From positions 32,319 to 96,318 of the forward strand of contig NZ_JANQIM010000018.1 in assembly GCF_028282165.1 (NCBI RefSeq): DNA of 64,000 nucleotides. Direction: 5' to 3'. A program made the translations under genes and the position numbers. Source of the DNA: Winogradskyella sp. Its GTDB lineage: Bacteria; Bacteroidota; Bacteroidia; Flavobacteriales; Flavobacteriaceae. This document shows, one piece after another, positions 52,916 through 61,552 of this stretch (positions are counted from its first letter, which is position 1; each line of letters begins with the position of its first letter). Under the pieces are notes generated by a model. The model was not told the DNA's origin, did not search any database, and was given only the letters and a program-made list of their open reading frames with translations.

Positions 52916-54187
52916 ATGCAAGAAGACTTTCTTCACTATATCTGGAAACATAAAATGTTTTCAACATCTTCTCTTAAGACAACAAAAGGGGAACGAGTTG
53001 CTATAAGGAAATTGGGTCAGCATAATCACAATTCTGGTCCAGATTTTTTTAATGCGCAGATCGATATTAATAATCAGCTTTGGGCTGGCAATGTTGAGAT
53101 TCATATAAAGTCTTCGGACTGGTATTTGCATAATCATGAAACAGATAGCGCATATGATAATGTTATCTTACATGTTGTTTGGGAGCATGATGCCGAAATC
53201 TTTAGAAAGGACAATTCTAAAATCCCAACTTTAGAATTACAACAATATATAGATCTTCATCTTTTGGATAACTATAGGGAATTGATACAATCAAGACATT
53301 GGATCAATTGCGAAAAGGATTTCCAAGAAGTTGATGATTTCTTATTAAATAATTGGCTAGAGCGTTTATTTATAGAGCGTTTAGAGCGAAAATCGGATGA
53401 CATTTCAAAATTACTGAAGCTATCCTATAATGATTGGGAAGCCGTTTTGTTTAAGATGCTATTGAAGAATTTTGGGCTCAAGGTCAATGGTGAAGCTTTT
53501 TTGAGTTTAGCCAATTCAGTGGATTATTCAGTCGTTAGAAAGCTGCAGCATAGTGTTTTAGATATGGAAGCTTTGCTGTTTGGTCAGGCAGGTTTTCTGG
53601 ATGGTGATATTCAAGAAACATACCATCTGAAATTAAAGCAACACTACCAATATTTGAATCAAAAGTTCAGACTAAACAATCAAGGTGTTTTACAGATACA
53701 ATTTTTTAGATTACGGCCACCCAATTTCCCAACCGTTCGTTTGTCTCAATTTGCCAATCTCTATTCTAATGAGCATCAGCTTTTTTCTAAGTTAATGGCC
53801 TGCGAATCAAAGGAAGCATTTTATACACTTTTTAGTAAAGGGGTGTCCGATTTTTGGATGACACATTATACTTTTACAAGCACTTCAAATACGTCAAAAA
53901 AGATGCTTACTAAATCATTTATAGATTTATTGATCATCAATACAATTGTTCCCCTAAAGTTCAGTTATGCAAAATCCCAGGGAAAACATATAGAAGAAAG
54001 CTTACTAAAGCTTATTAGAGAAATAAACCTAGAAAGCAACAGTATTGTAAAAAAGTTTTTAGAGTTGAAATCGATCGAAAAAAATGCTTTCACCTCTCAA
54101 GCTTTGTTGCAATTAAAACAGCATTATTGTGATAAAAATAAATGCCTGCAATGTGCAATCGGCAATAGTCTAATCGTTAAAAATTAA
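52916..54187 (+). CDS. DUF2851 family protein
   Basis: Start at the ATG of MQEDFLHYIWKHKMF; the open frame upstream runs through the terminator hairpin and the end of the previous gene. The 423-residue protein has family blocks HNHNSGPDFFNAQIDINNQLWAGNVEIHIKSSDWYLHNHETDSAYDNVILHVVWEHD, which resembles a PD-(D/E)xK-like nuclease core (G-P-D-F near E-x-H), then IPTLELQQYI and the long helical C-terminal region ending in CxxxxCxxC (YCDKNKCLQCAIGN). Function unknown; DUF2851 is common in Bacteroidota. Confidence 0.85.
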   Translation: MQEDFLHYIWKHKMFSTSSLKTTKGERVAIRKLGQHNHNSGPDFFNAQIDINNQLWAGNVEIHIKSSDWYLHNHETDSAYDNVILHVVWEHDAEIFRKDNSKIPTLELQQYIDLHLLDNYRELIQSRHWINCEKDFQEVDDFLLNNWLERLFIERLERKSDDISKLLKLSYNDWEAVLFKMLLKNFGLKVNGEAFLSLANSVDYSVVRKLQHSVLDMEALLFGQAGFLDGDIQETYHLKLKQHYQYLNQKFRLNNQGVLQIQFFRLRPPNFPTVRLSQFANLYSNEHQLFSKLMACESKEAFYTLFSKGVSDFWMTHYTFTSTSNTSKKMLTKSFIDLLIINTIVPLKFSYAKSQGKHIEESLLKLIREINLESNSIVKKFLELKSIEKNAFTSQALLQLKQHYCDKNKCLQCAIGNSLIVKN

Positions 54188-54341
54188 TTAAATTGCGATT
54201 AATAAATGCGCCATAACAGATTAATTTGATTCAGACCACAATATTAATTGGTGAAATCGCAGATTCACTAATTCTTTTAAAACCAAATGATTTACAGATG
54301 CATAATTACATCTGACAAACGGAAACAATATATATTAACAG

Positions 54342-54569
54342 ATGAATTTGTTCTACACGCTATTACACTTTTTTCAAAAACGAGGGTATTATGTTTGCCA
54401 GCGTATTGCTGACCGCTTGGGTATTAGAGCTAAAATTGTAAGAACGTCATTTATGTATTTAACCTTCGTTACACTAGGGTTTGGTTTCGCTTTATATTTA
54501 TTTTTAGCTTTTTGGATACGAATTAAAGATATAATCTACACAAAGCGCTCTTCGGTATTTGATCTATAA
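54342..54569 (+). CDS. PspC-domain-like small membrane protein
   Basis: A 75-residue protein. Residues 16-60 (YYVCQRIADRLGIRAKIVRTSFMYLTFVTLGFGFALYLFLAFWI) follow the PspC pattern: G/Y-V-C-x-x-I-A-x-x-L/F-G-I-x-x-x-x-V-R-x-x-F, a hydrophobic stretch and L-Y-L-x-L-x-x-W-I. The stop is 2 bp before the start of the channel gene, so they are co-transcribed. PspC proteins sense membrane stress. The usual glycine before V-C is a Tyr here. It is shorter than most PspC proteins. Confidence 0.72.
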   Translation: MNLFYTLLHFFQKRGYYVCQRIADRLGIRAKIVRTSFMYLTFVTLGFGFALYLFLAFWIRIKDIIYTKRSSVFDL

Positions 54570-54571
54570 TT

Positions 54572-55603
54572 ATGAAGAACCCATTACTCAGACTATTTAG
54601 ATCCAAAATCTACACGGCTTTACTATTGCTTCTTCTGGTGTTGTTTATAGGTGTTTTTGGTTTTAGATTTATATCAGATTATACTTGGATAGATGCTGTG
54701 TATATGACAGTAATTACTATTACTACTGTAGGTTTTGAAGAGGTGAACCCATTAGATGATACCGCTAAGATATTTACTGTATTTTTAATCTTATCTAGTG
54801 TAGTCATTGTAGGTTATGCTATTTCAATAATCACGGAATACATTCTCAGCAAAAACAATATAGAAGACATAAAACAACGAAAAATGCAAAAGGAAATTGA
54901 ATCCATGTCTAACCACATAATCATCTGTGGTTTTGGACGCAATGGAAAGCAAGCATCAAGAAAATTACTGGACTATGGTAAACCCTTTGTAATTATTGAA
55001 CGCGATAAAGAAGTAATTGAAAAGTTACAAGATGAAAACATTCCTTATGTTTTTGGTAATGCTAATGAGGATGAAACCCTAATTGAAGCTGGTGTAGAAA
55101 GGGCGAGTACTCTAATTACAGCATTGCCAAGCGATGCCGATAATTTGTTTGTGGTGTTATCTGCAAGACAAATCAATAAAACCATTGGTATAATAAGTAG
55201 AGCATCACAAGAAACGTCATACAACAAACTAAAATTAGCTGGGGCCAATAACGTTATTTCACCAGATAAAATTGGTGGCGATCATATGGCATCACTTGTA
55301 GTGATTCCAGATTTAGTAGAATTTATAGATAACCTAGGGATTGTTGGAGAGCAGAATATAAATGTAGAAGAAGTAAAAGTAGAGCAACTGTATAATATTA
55401 ATAAGGTAAAGACCATAAGAGAACTCGATTTAAGGAGAAAAACAGGTTGTACCGTTATTGGCTTTAAGGATGAAAACGGTGAATATATTGTAAATCCTGA
55501 AGCAGATACCAAGCTAGTGGCAGGTTCTAAAATCATAGTTTTGGGTCGCCCAGAACAAATTGAAAAACTAAATTCTGAATATAACATAGATCAAGACACC
55601 TAG
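54572..55603 (+). CDS. potassium-channel-like protein with TrkA-N/RCK domain
   Basis: A 343-residue protein: two TM helices flank a pore loop (IDAVYMTVITITTVGFEEVNPLDD), then an RCK domain with the NAD-binding motif HIIICGFGRNGKQASRKLLDYGKPFVIIERD, ALPSDADNLFVVLSARQIN, and a TrkA-C domain near the end (NVEEVKVEQLYN...IVLGRPEQIEKL). The filter T52-V-G-F-E56 has Glu where the second filter Gly of K+ channels (TVGYG) is expected, so ion selectivity is open. The PspC-like gene abuts upstream. Confidence 0.87.
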   Translation: MKNPLLRLFRSKIYTALLLLLLVLFIGVFGFRFISDYTWIDAVYMTVITITTVGFEEVNPLDDTAKIFTVFLILSSVVIVGYAISIITEYILSKNNIEDIKQRKMQKEIESMSNHIIICGFGRNGKQASRKLLDYGKPFVIIERDKEVIEKLQDENIPYVFGNANEDETLIEAGVERASTLITALPSDADNLFVVLSARQINKTIGIISRASQETSYNKLKLAGANNVISPDKIGGDHMASLVVIPDLVEFIDNLGIVGEQNINVEEVKVEQLYNINKVKTIRELDLRRKTGCTVIGFKDENGEYIVNPEADTKLVAGSKIIVLGRPEQIEKLNSEYNIDQDT

Positions 55604-55691
55604 CCATTTTAACGTCTCTAACTTTAAAAACTCATTTTTTTTTAGCATCTTGTCGGCTATATTCAATTAAAACTAACTAATAACTACTCTT

Positions 55692-57320
55692 ATGAAGAAA
55701 TATCTTCTATCAATTTTTGTGCTTTTATTTCCGTTGTTAAATTTTGCTCAAGAGGCACAAGAAAAAGGTCTAGACCAAAGAATTGATGAAGGATTTAAAC
55801 CAGTCTCAGATTTTTTTAACAATGTCATATTTTTTAAGGTTTGGACCAACCCCGATATTCCATTTGTTTTGGTTCTTCTCGTAGGGAGTGCTTTGTTTTT
55901 TACATTGTATTTTAAGTTTCCTAATATTAGGCACTTCTTTACCGCCATCAATGTCGTAAGAGGCAAATATGATGAAGTTGATCATCCTATTGTTGAACCA
56001 GCTTATGGAGATTCAACACCAGGCGGTGATGCTATTGAGACCATTAGGTACGAGACAGAAGAAGGCGAGGTTAGTCATTTTCAAGCTCTAGCAACAGCAG
56101 TTTCTGGTACAGTTGGAAATGGAAATATTGCGGGTGTAGCTCTGGCAATTGCTTTGGGTGGCCCGGGAGCTACATTTTGGATGATAATTTGCGGTCTTTT
56201 AGGAATGTCAACGAAATTTGTTGAATGTACTTTGGGGGTTCAATATAGAGATGTTGATGAGAATGGAGTAGTGTATGGAGGTCCCATGTATTATATAAGT
56301 AAAGGTCTCAGAGAAAGAGGTTTTGCTATGCTGGGTAAAATTGCTGCAATTTTCTTCGCTATTTTTTGCATTGGTGGTTCATTCGGAGGCGGTAATGCAG
56401 CACAATCCAATCAGGCAACCATAGTATTAAAAGAACTACTAGGATTAGAAAGTACTGGTGCCGGTTTTTGGATTGGGGTTGTTCTGGCTATCTTAGTTGG
56501 AGTTATCATTATTGGTGGTATAAAACGTATTGCATCGGTAACTGAAAAAATAGTTCCATTTATGGCCTTGTTATATGTTGTAGCTTGCCTCTATATCATC
56601 TTATCTAATTTTTCATTAATCGATGATGCCATTTCATTGATAGTAACACAAGCTTTCAATCCAAAGTCTATGGCAGTAGGTGGTATAATAGGTGTTCTTT
56701 TGGTAGGATTTAAAAGAGCAGCCTTTTCTAATGAAGCCGGTGCAGGTTCAGCATCAATTGCACACTCTGCAGTAAAGACCAAATATTCTGCTTCTGAAGG
56801 ACTTGTAGCCTTGTTAGAGCCATTCATAGATACGGTTGTTATTTGTACTATGACCGCATTAGTGATAGTTATCTTCAATTTCGGTGGTTTCTTTGAATAT
56901 GGAGCAGATGTAAGTACCGATGGTAGTGGCGCGGTGTTAATAGGTGATGAAATAGTACAGGGAGCCGGAATTACATCTAAGGCCTTTGCACAATATATAC
57001 CATATTCTAATGTGTTTTTGACAATTGCAGTAGTATTGTTTGCAGTTTCTACCATGATTTCTTGGTCGTACTATGGTCTGCAATCTTGGAAATTCTTGTT
57101 TGGTAGAGGAAAAACTGCTGATTTAGTTTATAAGCTATTGTTTTTAATATTCGTAATTATTGGTGCAGCTGCAAGTATGGGGTCAATTTGGTCGTTCTCA
57201 GATGCCATGATTTTCGCTATGGTCTTCCCAAATATGGTAGGTCTGTATTTCTTATTCCCAGTAGTTAGGAAACAATTGGCACGTTATGTTAAAGCCATAA
57301 AGGCTAATTCTGAAGAATAA
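55692..57320 (+). CDS. alanine/glycine:cation symporter (AGCS family)
   Basis: A 542-residue sodium symporter of the AGCS family. It carries a cleavable-looking signal segment (MKKYLLSIFVLLFPLLNFAQ) and an extra 25-residue linker before TM1, common in Bacteroidota AGCS proteins. Core blocks: FQALATAVSGTVGNGNIAGVALAIALGGPGATFWMIICGLLGMSTKFVECTLGVQYRDV, GGGNAAQSNQ, GFKRAAFSNEAGAGSASIAHSAVKT, and IDTVVICTMTALVIV. About 11 TM helices in all. It should import alanine, glycine or serine with Na+. Confidence 0.94.
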   Translation: MKKYLLSIFVLLFPLLNFAQEAQEKGLDQRIDEGFKPVSDFFNNVIFFKVWTNPDIPFVLVLLVGSALFFTLYFKFPNIRHFFTAINVVRGKYDEVDHPIVEPAYGDSTPGGDAIETIRYETEEGEVSHFQALATAVSGTVGNGNIAGVALAIALGGPGATFWMIICGLLGMSTKFVECTLGVQYRDVDENGVVYGGPMYYISKGLRERGFAMLGKIAAIFFAIFCIGGSFGGGNAAQSNQATIVLKELLGLESTGAGFWIGVVLAILVGVIIIGGIKRIASVTEKIVPFMALLYVVACLYIILSNFSLIDDAISLIVTQAFNPKSMAVGGIIGVLLVGFKRAAFSNEAGAGSASIAHSAVKTKYSASEGLVALLEPFIDTVVICTMTALVIVIFNFGGFFEYGADVSTDGSGAVLIGDEIVQGAGITSKAFAQYIPYSNVFLTIAVVLFAVSTMISWSYYGLQSWKFLFGRGKTADLVYKLLFLIFVIIGAAASMGSIWSFSDAMIFAMVFPNMVGLYFLFPVVRKQLARYVKAIKANSEE

Positions 57321-57334
57321 ATATAGTTCTATAT

Positions 57335-58210
57335 ATGAAATCCCACTTCCAGTTTACCAATCAACAACGAAATGGGATTTTTTTATTGTTGCTAATCATT
57401 ATTACTTTACAGTGCATTTATGCCTTAGTAGATTTTTCCAATGAGGAATTAGCAATTGATAATGAAGCTATAGATGCTTTTAGACAAGAGTTAGATTCGC
57501 TTCGTTTGGTTGAGATTGAGAAGAATACACCTAAAATATACCCATTCAACCCTAACTATATTACAGACTACAAGGGGTATGCTCTGGGGATGTCTAATGA
57601 GGAAATCGACCGACTCCATAAATTTAGGGAAAGCAATCAATGGATTAATTCAGCAAAGCAGTTTCAAAAGGTTACTAAAGTTTCAGACTCACTATTAGCA
57701 ACAATCTCCCCATACTTTAAGTTTCCTGAGTGGGTAACTAAACCTAAGGTAAAATCAAATTCTTACAATCATTCATACTCAAATAATAATGCACCAAAAT
57801 CCTATGCTCAAAAGATAGACTTAAACAAAGCAACAGCATCTCAACTACAAAAAGTTTATGGCGTAGGCGAAAAACTTTCAGAGCGAATCATTAGATACAG
57901 AAACAAATTTGAAGGTGGATTTGTTGCCGATGTAGAACTTTCGGAAGTCTACGGATTATCACCAGAAGTGATTGATCGCATCAAAAATGAATTTACCGTA
58001 AAAACACCAAGAGCAATTACAAAGTACAATCTTAATGCAGCTACAAGAGACGAATTGGTGACCATCCAATATATTGATTATGAAATAGCTAATAATATTA
58101 TAGAAGAGCGTACCTTAAGAGACGGATTTAAATCTTTGGAAGAATTAACAAAAGTTGAAGATTTTCCTGTGAATAAGATCGAGATAATTAAGTTATATTT
58201 GCATCTGTAA
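57335..58210 (+). CDS. ComEA-like helix-hairpin-helix protein
   Basis: A 291-residue protein with an N-terminal TM anchor (RNGIFLLLLIIITLQCIYALV), a middle domain of about 120 residues, and two or three helix-hairpin-helix repeats: IDLNKATASQLQKVYGVGEKLSERIIRYRNKFEGGF, LSEVYGLSPEVIDRIKN and YNLNAATRDELVTIQYIDYEIANNIIEERTLRDGFKS. HhH pairs bind DNA without sequence specificity. ComEA proteins take part in DNA uptake; here the gene lies between an AGCS symporter and an acyl-CoA dehydrogenase, so competence is not supported by the neighbours. Confidence 0.85.
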   Translation: MKSHFQFTNQQRNGIFLLLLIIITLQCIYALVDFSNEELAIDNEAIDAFRQELDSLRLVEIEKNTPKIYPFNPNYITDYKGYALGMSNEEIDRLHKFRESNQWINSAKQFQKVTKVSDSLLATISPYFKFPEWVTKPKVKSNSYNHSYSNNNAPKSYAQKIDLNKATASQLQKVYGVGEKLSERIIRYRNKFEGGFVADVELSEVYGLSPEVIDRIKNEFTVKTPRAITKYNLNAATRDELVTIQYIDYEIANNIIEERTLRDGFKSLEELTKVEDFPVNKIEIIKLYLHL

Positions 58211-58223
58211 AAAAAAGAACTAA

Positions 58224-59390
58224 ATGTCTAGTATTTATTTCACGGAAGAACATAATTTATTTAGGGAAAGTCTTAGGGGGTTTTTGCAGAAAGAAGTCGT
58301 TCCCCATATTGAAAAATGGGAAGAAACAGGAAATATAGAACGCTTTATCTGGAAGAAATTTGGAGAAATGGGCTATTTTGGTTTAGCCTATCCTGAGGCC
58401 TACGGTGGGTTGGACTTAGATTTGTTCTACACGGTTATCCTTTTAGAAGAGTTGCAACGTATCAATTCGGGTGGTTTTGCCGCAGCGATTTGGGCACATG
58501 CTTATTTAGCAATGACGCACCTTAATGCTGAGGGCGATGAAGCTATAAAATCAAAATATTTAACTGATAGTATTTCTGGCGATAAAATAGGTTGCTTATG
58601 TATTACAGAACCTTTTGGCGGTAGTGATGTGGCAGGTATGAGAACAACAGCTGTAAAGAATGGAGATTCTTATATAATCAACGGTTCTAAAACGTTTATC
58701 ACCAATGGTGTTAGTAGTGATTATTTAGTCGTGGCTGCTAAGACCAATCCAGAATTGGGTAATAAAGGCATCAGTATTTTTGTGATAGATAGAGATACAC
58801 CTGGTATCTCAGCAACAAAATTAGATAAGTTAGGATGGCGAGCTTCAGATACAGGTGAGATTGCCTTCGATAATGTAGAGATTCCAGTATCAAATCTAAT
58901 GGGAGAGGAGAATCAAGGTTTTCCATATATCATGCAACATTTTGCATTAGAACGGCTCATCATGGGGATTAATGCTCATGCAAGGGCAGAGTATGCTTTA
59001 GAATATGCAAAGCAGTATATGAGCGAGCGTACAGCTTTTGGAAAAACAATCGATCAGTTCCAAGCTTTGAGACACACCTTCGCGGATTGCATAACACAAA
59101 TGGAAATTTGTAAGCAATTCAACTATTATGTTGCAAAACGTTTAGATAAGGGAGACTACGTAGTTAAGGAAGCCACAATGTCTAAACTACAATCTACCAA
59201 AATGGCCGATGATGTTATTTACCAATGTCTACAGTTTTTAGGCGGCTATGGGTATATGGAAGAATATCCTATGGCACGTTTAGCAAGAGACAGTCGCTTA
59301 GGGCCTATAGGTGGTGGAACTTCAGAGATACTCAAAGAGATTATTGCGAAAATGGTTATAGATAATAAGGATTATAAACCAGCAACGTAG
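58224..59390 (+). CDS. acyl-CoA dehydrogenase (LCAD/IVD-like catalytic Glu)
   Basis: A 388-residue FAD enzyme. Blocks: YFGLAYPEAYGGLDLD, CITEPFGGSDVAGMRT (flavin-binding), YIINGSKTFITNGVSSDYLVV, and AFGKTIDQFQALRHTFADC, QFLGGYGYMEEYPMARLARDSRLGPIGGGTSEILKEII. The position of the MCAD base (YEGT) holds GGGT, whereas Glu243 in HFALERLIMG fits the base of long-chain and isovaleryl-CoA dehydrogenases. The substrate is thus probably long or branched acyl-CoA. It lies 13 bp behind the ComEA-like gene and ends with a terminator. Confidence 0.9.
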   Translation: MSSIYFTEEHNLFRESLRGFLQKEVVPHIEKWEETGNIERFIWKKFGEMGYFGLAYPEAYGGLDLDLFYTVILLEELQRINSGGFAAAIWAHAYLAMTHLNAEGDEAIKSKYLTDSISGDKIGCLCITEPFGGSDVAGMRTTAVKNGDSYIINGSKTFITNGVSSDYLVVAAKTNPELGNKGISIFVIDRDTPGISATKLDKLGWRASDTGEIAFDNVEIPVSNLMGEENQGFPYIMQHFALERLIMGINAHARAEYALEYAKQYMSERTAFGKTIDQFQALRHTFADCITQMEICKQFNYYVAKRLDKGDYVVKEATMSKLQSTKMADDVIYQCLQFLGGYGYMEEYPMARLARDSRLGPIGGGTSEILKEIIAKMVIDNKDYKPAT

Positions 59391-59420
59391 CCGATATTCT
59401 AAATATTTATACTTAAAGAG

Positions 59421-59445
59421 TCCTGCTTAAAAACAGGATTTTTTT
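59421..59445 (+). terminator. intrinsic terminator behind the acyl-CoA dehydrogenase gene
   Basis: TCCTG / CAGGA stem (59421-59425 and 59434-59438) with an 8-nt loop followed by seven T. Confidence 0.85.
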
Positions 59446-59499
59446 GTTTTCTAATTACACTTTCAATCTAAAAAGCTATATTTATTACATTAAGATAAC

Positions 59500-60390
59500 A
59501 TGAGTTTACAGGCCTTTTCAGATTATTTGTCGTTAGAAAAAAAGTATTCTAAGCATACCGTATTGGCATATCTTAGGGATTTAGAAATGTTTCAAGAATT
59601 TCTTAAGGAAAATCATGATTCCGAACCTTTGACCAATATTAATTATTCAGAGATAAGGCAATGGATTGTTGAATTGGTAGATAGTGGTATTTCAAATAGA
59701 ACTATAAACAGAAAAATATCTTCGCTTAATTCATACTATAAGTTTCTGCAAAAGGTTCAGCAAATAGAAACTAATCCGTTAAAACGACACAAAGCACTTA
59801 AAGTTGGTAAGAAAGTTCAACTGCCTTTTTCGGAACAGGAATTAAAACAAGTTTTAGAAAATTCAATAGAGGTTAATGATTTTGAAAGTGCTAGAAATCA
59901 ATTAATCATAGAGTTGTTCTATGCAACAGGTATAAGACGTATAGAATTAGTAAACATAAAGATTTCTGATCTAGACCTAAACAATAGACAGATAAAAGTC
60001 TTGGGCAAGCGAAATAAAGAGCGTTATATACCACTTATAGATACATTGATTACCTCTCTGAATAGCTACTTAACCTATAGGGCTAACTTGCCAATAATTG
60101 AAGACAAAGAAGAATTGTTTTTAACAAAAAAAGGTCTTAAAATTTACGAAATGCTTGTTTACCGAATAATAAATAAGTACTTTAGTGAAGCATCTTCAAA
60201 GGCAAAATGCAGCCCGCATGTATTGAGGCACTCATTTGCAACTCATCTATTAAATCAAGGTGCAGACTTAAATGCAGTAAAAGAACTTCTTGGACATACA
60301 AGTTTAGCGGCCACACAAGTATATACACATAACAGTATAGCAGAATTAAAAAAGGTGTATGCTAAATCACATCCAAGGAATAGACGTTAA
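59500..60390 (+). CDS. xerC: XerC-type tyrosine recombinase
   Basis: A 296-residue tyrosine recombinase. N-terminal SAM-like domain LQAFSDYLSLEKKYSKHTVLAYLRDLEMFQEFL...RTINRKISSLNSYYKFL. The catalytic domain shows Arg in YATGIRRIELVNI, Lys in VLGKRNKERYIPL, HxxR in SPHVLRHSFATHLLNQGADLNAVKELLGHTSLAATQVYTH with the second His and the Tyr nucleophile (VYTHNS). The length and lack of an adjacent element match chromosomal XerC/XerD, which resolves chromosome dimers at dif. XerC versus XerD cannot be settled by eye. hpf follows after 70 bp. Confidence 0.9.
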   Translation: MSLQAFSDYLSLEKKYSKHTVLAYLRDLEMFQEFLKENHDSEPLTNINYSEIRQWIVELVDSGISNRTINRKISSLNSYYKFLQKVQQIETNPLKRHKALKVGKKVQLPFSEQELKQVLENSIEVNDFESARNQLIIELFYATGIRRIELVNIKISDLDLNNRQIKVLGKRNKERYIPLIDTLITSLNSYLTYRANLPIIEDKEELFLTKKGLKIYEMLVYRIINKYFSEASSKAKCSPHVLRHSFATHLLNQGADLNAVKELLGHTSLAATQVYTHNSIAELKKVYAKSHPRNRR

Positions 60391-60460
60391 GAACTAACCT
60401 TAACATTAATTAGAGTATTGAATCATCTTCAGTACTATTGTTTAACTTAAAAAACAACGT

Positions 60461-60769
60461 ATGAAAGTAAACACCCAATCCGTTAATTTCACAGCAGACA
60501 GAAAATTGATAGATTTCATTCAAAAAAGGATGGATAAGTTAGATTTGTTTTATGATAAGATAATTCAGTCTAATGTTTATTTAAAGGTTGAAAATACAAG
60601 CGATAAAGAAAACAAGGTTTTTGAAGCTAAAGTGCTTGTTCCAGGTGATAGTTTTGTGGTAAAGAAACAGTGTAAAACATTCGAAGAAGGAGCGGATATT
60701 GCAATAGCATCTTTAGAACGGCAAATTAAAAAACGAAAACAAAAATTAAGGGCTAGAGCGAAGGCCTAA
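60461..60769 (+). CDS. hpf: ribosome hibernation-promoting factor (HPF/RaiA family, short)
   Basis: A 102-residue short HPF: VNTQSVNFTADRKLIDFIQKRMDKLDLFYDKI, then KVFEAKVLVPGDSFVVKKQCKTFEEGADIAIASLERQIKKRKQKLRARAKA, with the basic C-terminus that contacts 16S rRNA. It binds the 30S A/P-site region in stationary phase. A terminator lies behind it, fused with the promoter of the next transcript. Confidence 0.92.
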   Translation: MKVNTQSVNFTADRKLIDFIQKRMDKLDLFYDKIIQSNVYLKVENTSDKENKVFEAKVLVPGDSFVVKKQCKTFEEGADIAIASLERQIKKRKQKLRARAKA

Positions 60770-60786
60770 AAATTTTTCAAAAATGT

Positions 60787-60816
60787 TTTGAATAAAAAAA
60801 TAAAACACTACATTTG
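60787..60816 (+). promoter_or_regulatory. promoter of the tRNA-tuf cluster
   Basis: TTTG (60787-60790), 18-nt spacer, TACATTTG (60809-60816): a near-perfect Bacteroidota promoter. The expected start site, about six bp later, lies inside the left arm of the hairpin at 60818. Confidence 0.8.
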
Positions 60817-60817
60817 C

Positions 60818-60846
60818 AGTCCGTTAGAAATAGCGGACTTTTTTTA
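60818..60846 (+). terminator. strong intrinsic terminator behind hpf, overlapping a promoter start
   Basis: AGTCCGTTA / TAGCGGACT (60818-60826 and 60831-60839), 9 bp with one G-U, a GAAA tetraloop, and seven T from 60839 on. It would end transcripts from hpf. Confidence 0.85.
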
Positions 60847-60879
60847 TGGTCAAATTTTGACGAAAAAAGGCAACAAAAA

Positions 60880-60953
60880 GCCGATATAGCTCAGCTGGCT
60901 AGAGCAGCTGATTTGTAATCAGCAGGTCGTGGGTTCGAGTCCCTCTATCGGCT
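60880..60953 (+). tRNA. tRNA-Thr (anticodon TGT)
   Basis: 74 nt without CCA. Acceptor GCCGATA / TATCGGC, anticodon loop TTTGTAA, T-arm GGGTTCGAGTCCC-type, discriminator T. First gene of the tRNA-tuf transcript. Confidence 0.97.
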
Positions 60954-61017
60954 CTATATTCCTGCAAAAACAGGAGATCTCAGACTAGAAGTTTGAGTAT
61001 GTTATTTGAAAATTTTT

Positions 61018-61100
61018 GGGGAGATACTCAAGCGGCCAACGAGGACAGACTGTAACTCTGTTGTTTTTTAACTTCGCAGGTTCGAATCCTGCTCTCCCCA
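61018..61100 (+). tRNA. tRNA-Tyr (anticodon GTA)
   Basis: 83 nt, acceptor GGGGAGA / TCTCCCC, anticodon loop CTGTAAC, long variable arm as usual for tRNA-Tyr, discriminator A. Confidence 0.97.
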
Positions 61101-61269
61101 CAAAGAATTTTTATGAGAAGTTGTCAAAAGCTTGCTTTCGTAAAACTGCGTTAAAAAATTCTTTGGATTGGGTCACCAATTCAGGATCACCAATTATAAT
61201 AAGGTTATCCAGAAACTTTGAAATATTGAAAAACCATTGATTAAGTAGTAAAAAAGCTTAATTATAATT

Positions 61270-61342
61270 GCGGGAGTAGCTCAGTTGGTAGAGCGTCAGC
61301 CTTCCAAGCTGAATGTCGCCGGTTCGAACCCGGTCTCCCGCT
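61270..61342 (+). tRNA. tRNA-Gly (anticodon TCC)
   Basis: 73 nt, acceptor GCGGGAG / CTCCCGC, anticodon loop CTTCCAA, T-arm CCGGTTCGAACCCGG. Confidence 0.97.
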
Positions 61343-61412
61343 CTAAAATTTGCAAATTGCGAATTCCGATTTGCGGATCGTAAATCTAAATGTCGGCAAT
61401 CGTAAATAAATC

Positions 61413-61484
61413 GCCGGCGTAGCTCAGGGGTAGAGCGTTTCCTTGGTAAGGAAGAGGTCACGAGTTCAAATCTCGTCGTTGGCT
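61413..61484 (+). tRNA. tRNA-Thr (anticodon GGT)
   Basis: 72 nt, acceptor GCCGGCG / CGTTGGC with two G-U pairs, anticodon loop TTGGTAA, discriminator T. 68 bp before tuf. Confidence 0.96.
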
Positions 61485-61552
61485 CTTTAGTTCTAAGGAA
61501 GTTTAGAATAAAAATTGAACACTAATATTAAATAAGATTAAATAAATTAAAC

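Noticed and set aside
56591..57055. Long antisense open frame in the AGCS symporter gene
   Set aside because: It is a shadow of the symporter, whose motifs are clear on the plus strand.
59500..60390. Tyrosine recombinase as part of an integrative element
   Set aside because: Length and neighbours (hpf, tRNA-tuf) match chromosomal XerC/D; no att-like repeats, cargo or phage genes are nearby.
60880..61484. tRNA cluster as integration site of a mobile island
   Set aside because: The four tRNAs lead directly into tuf in the common order, and no integrase or foreign cargo interrupts them.
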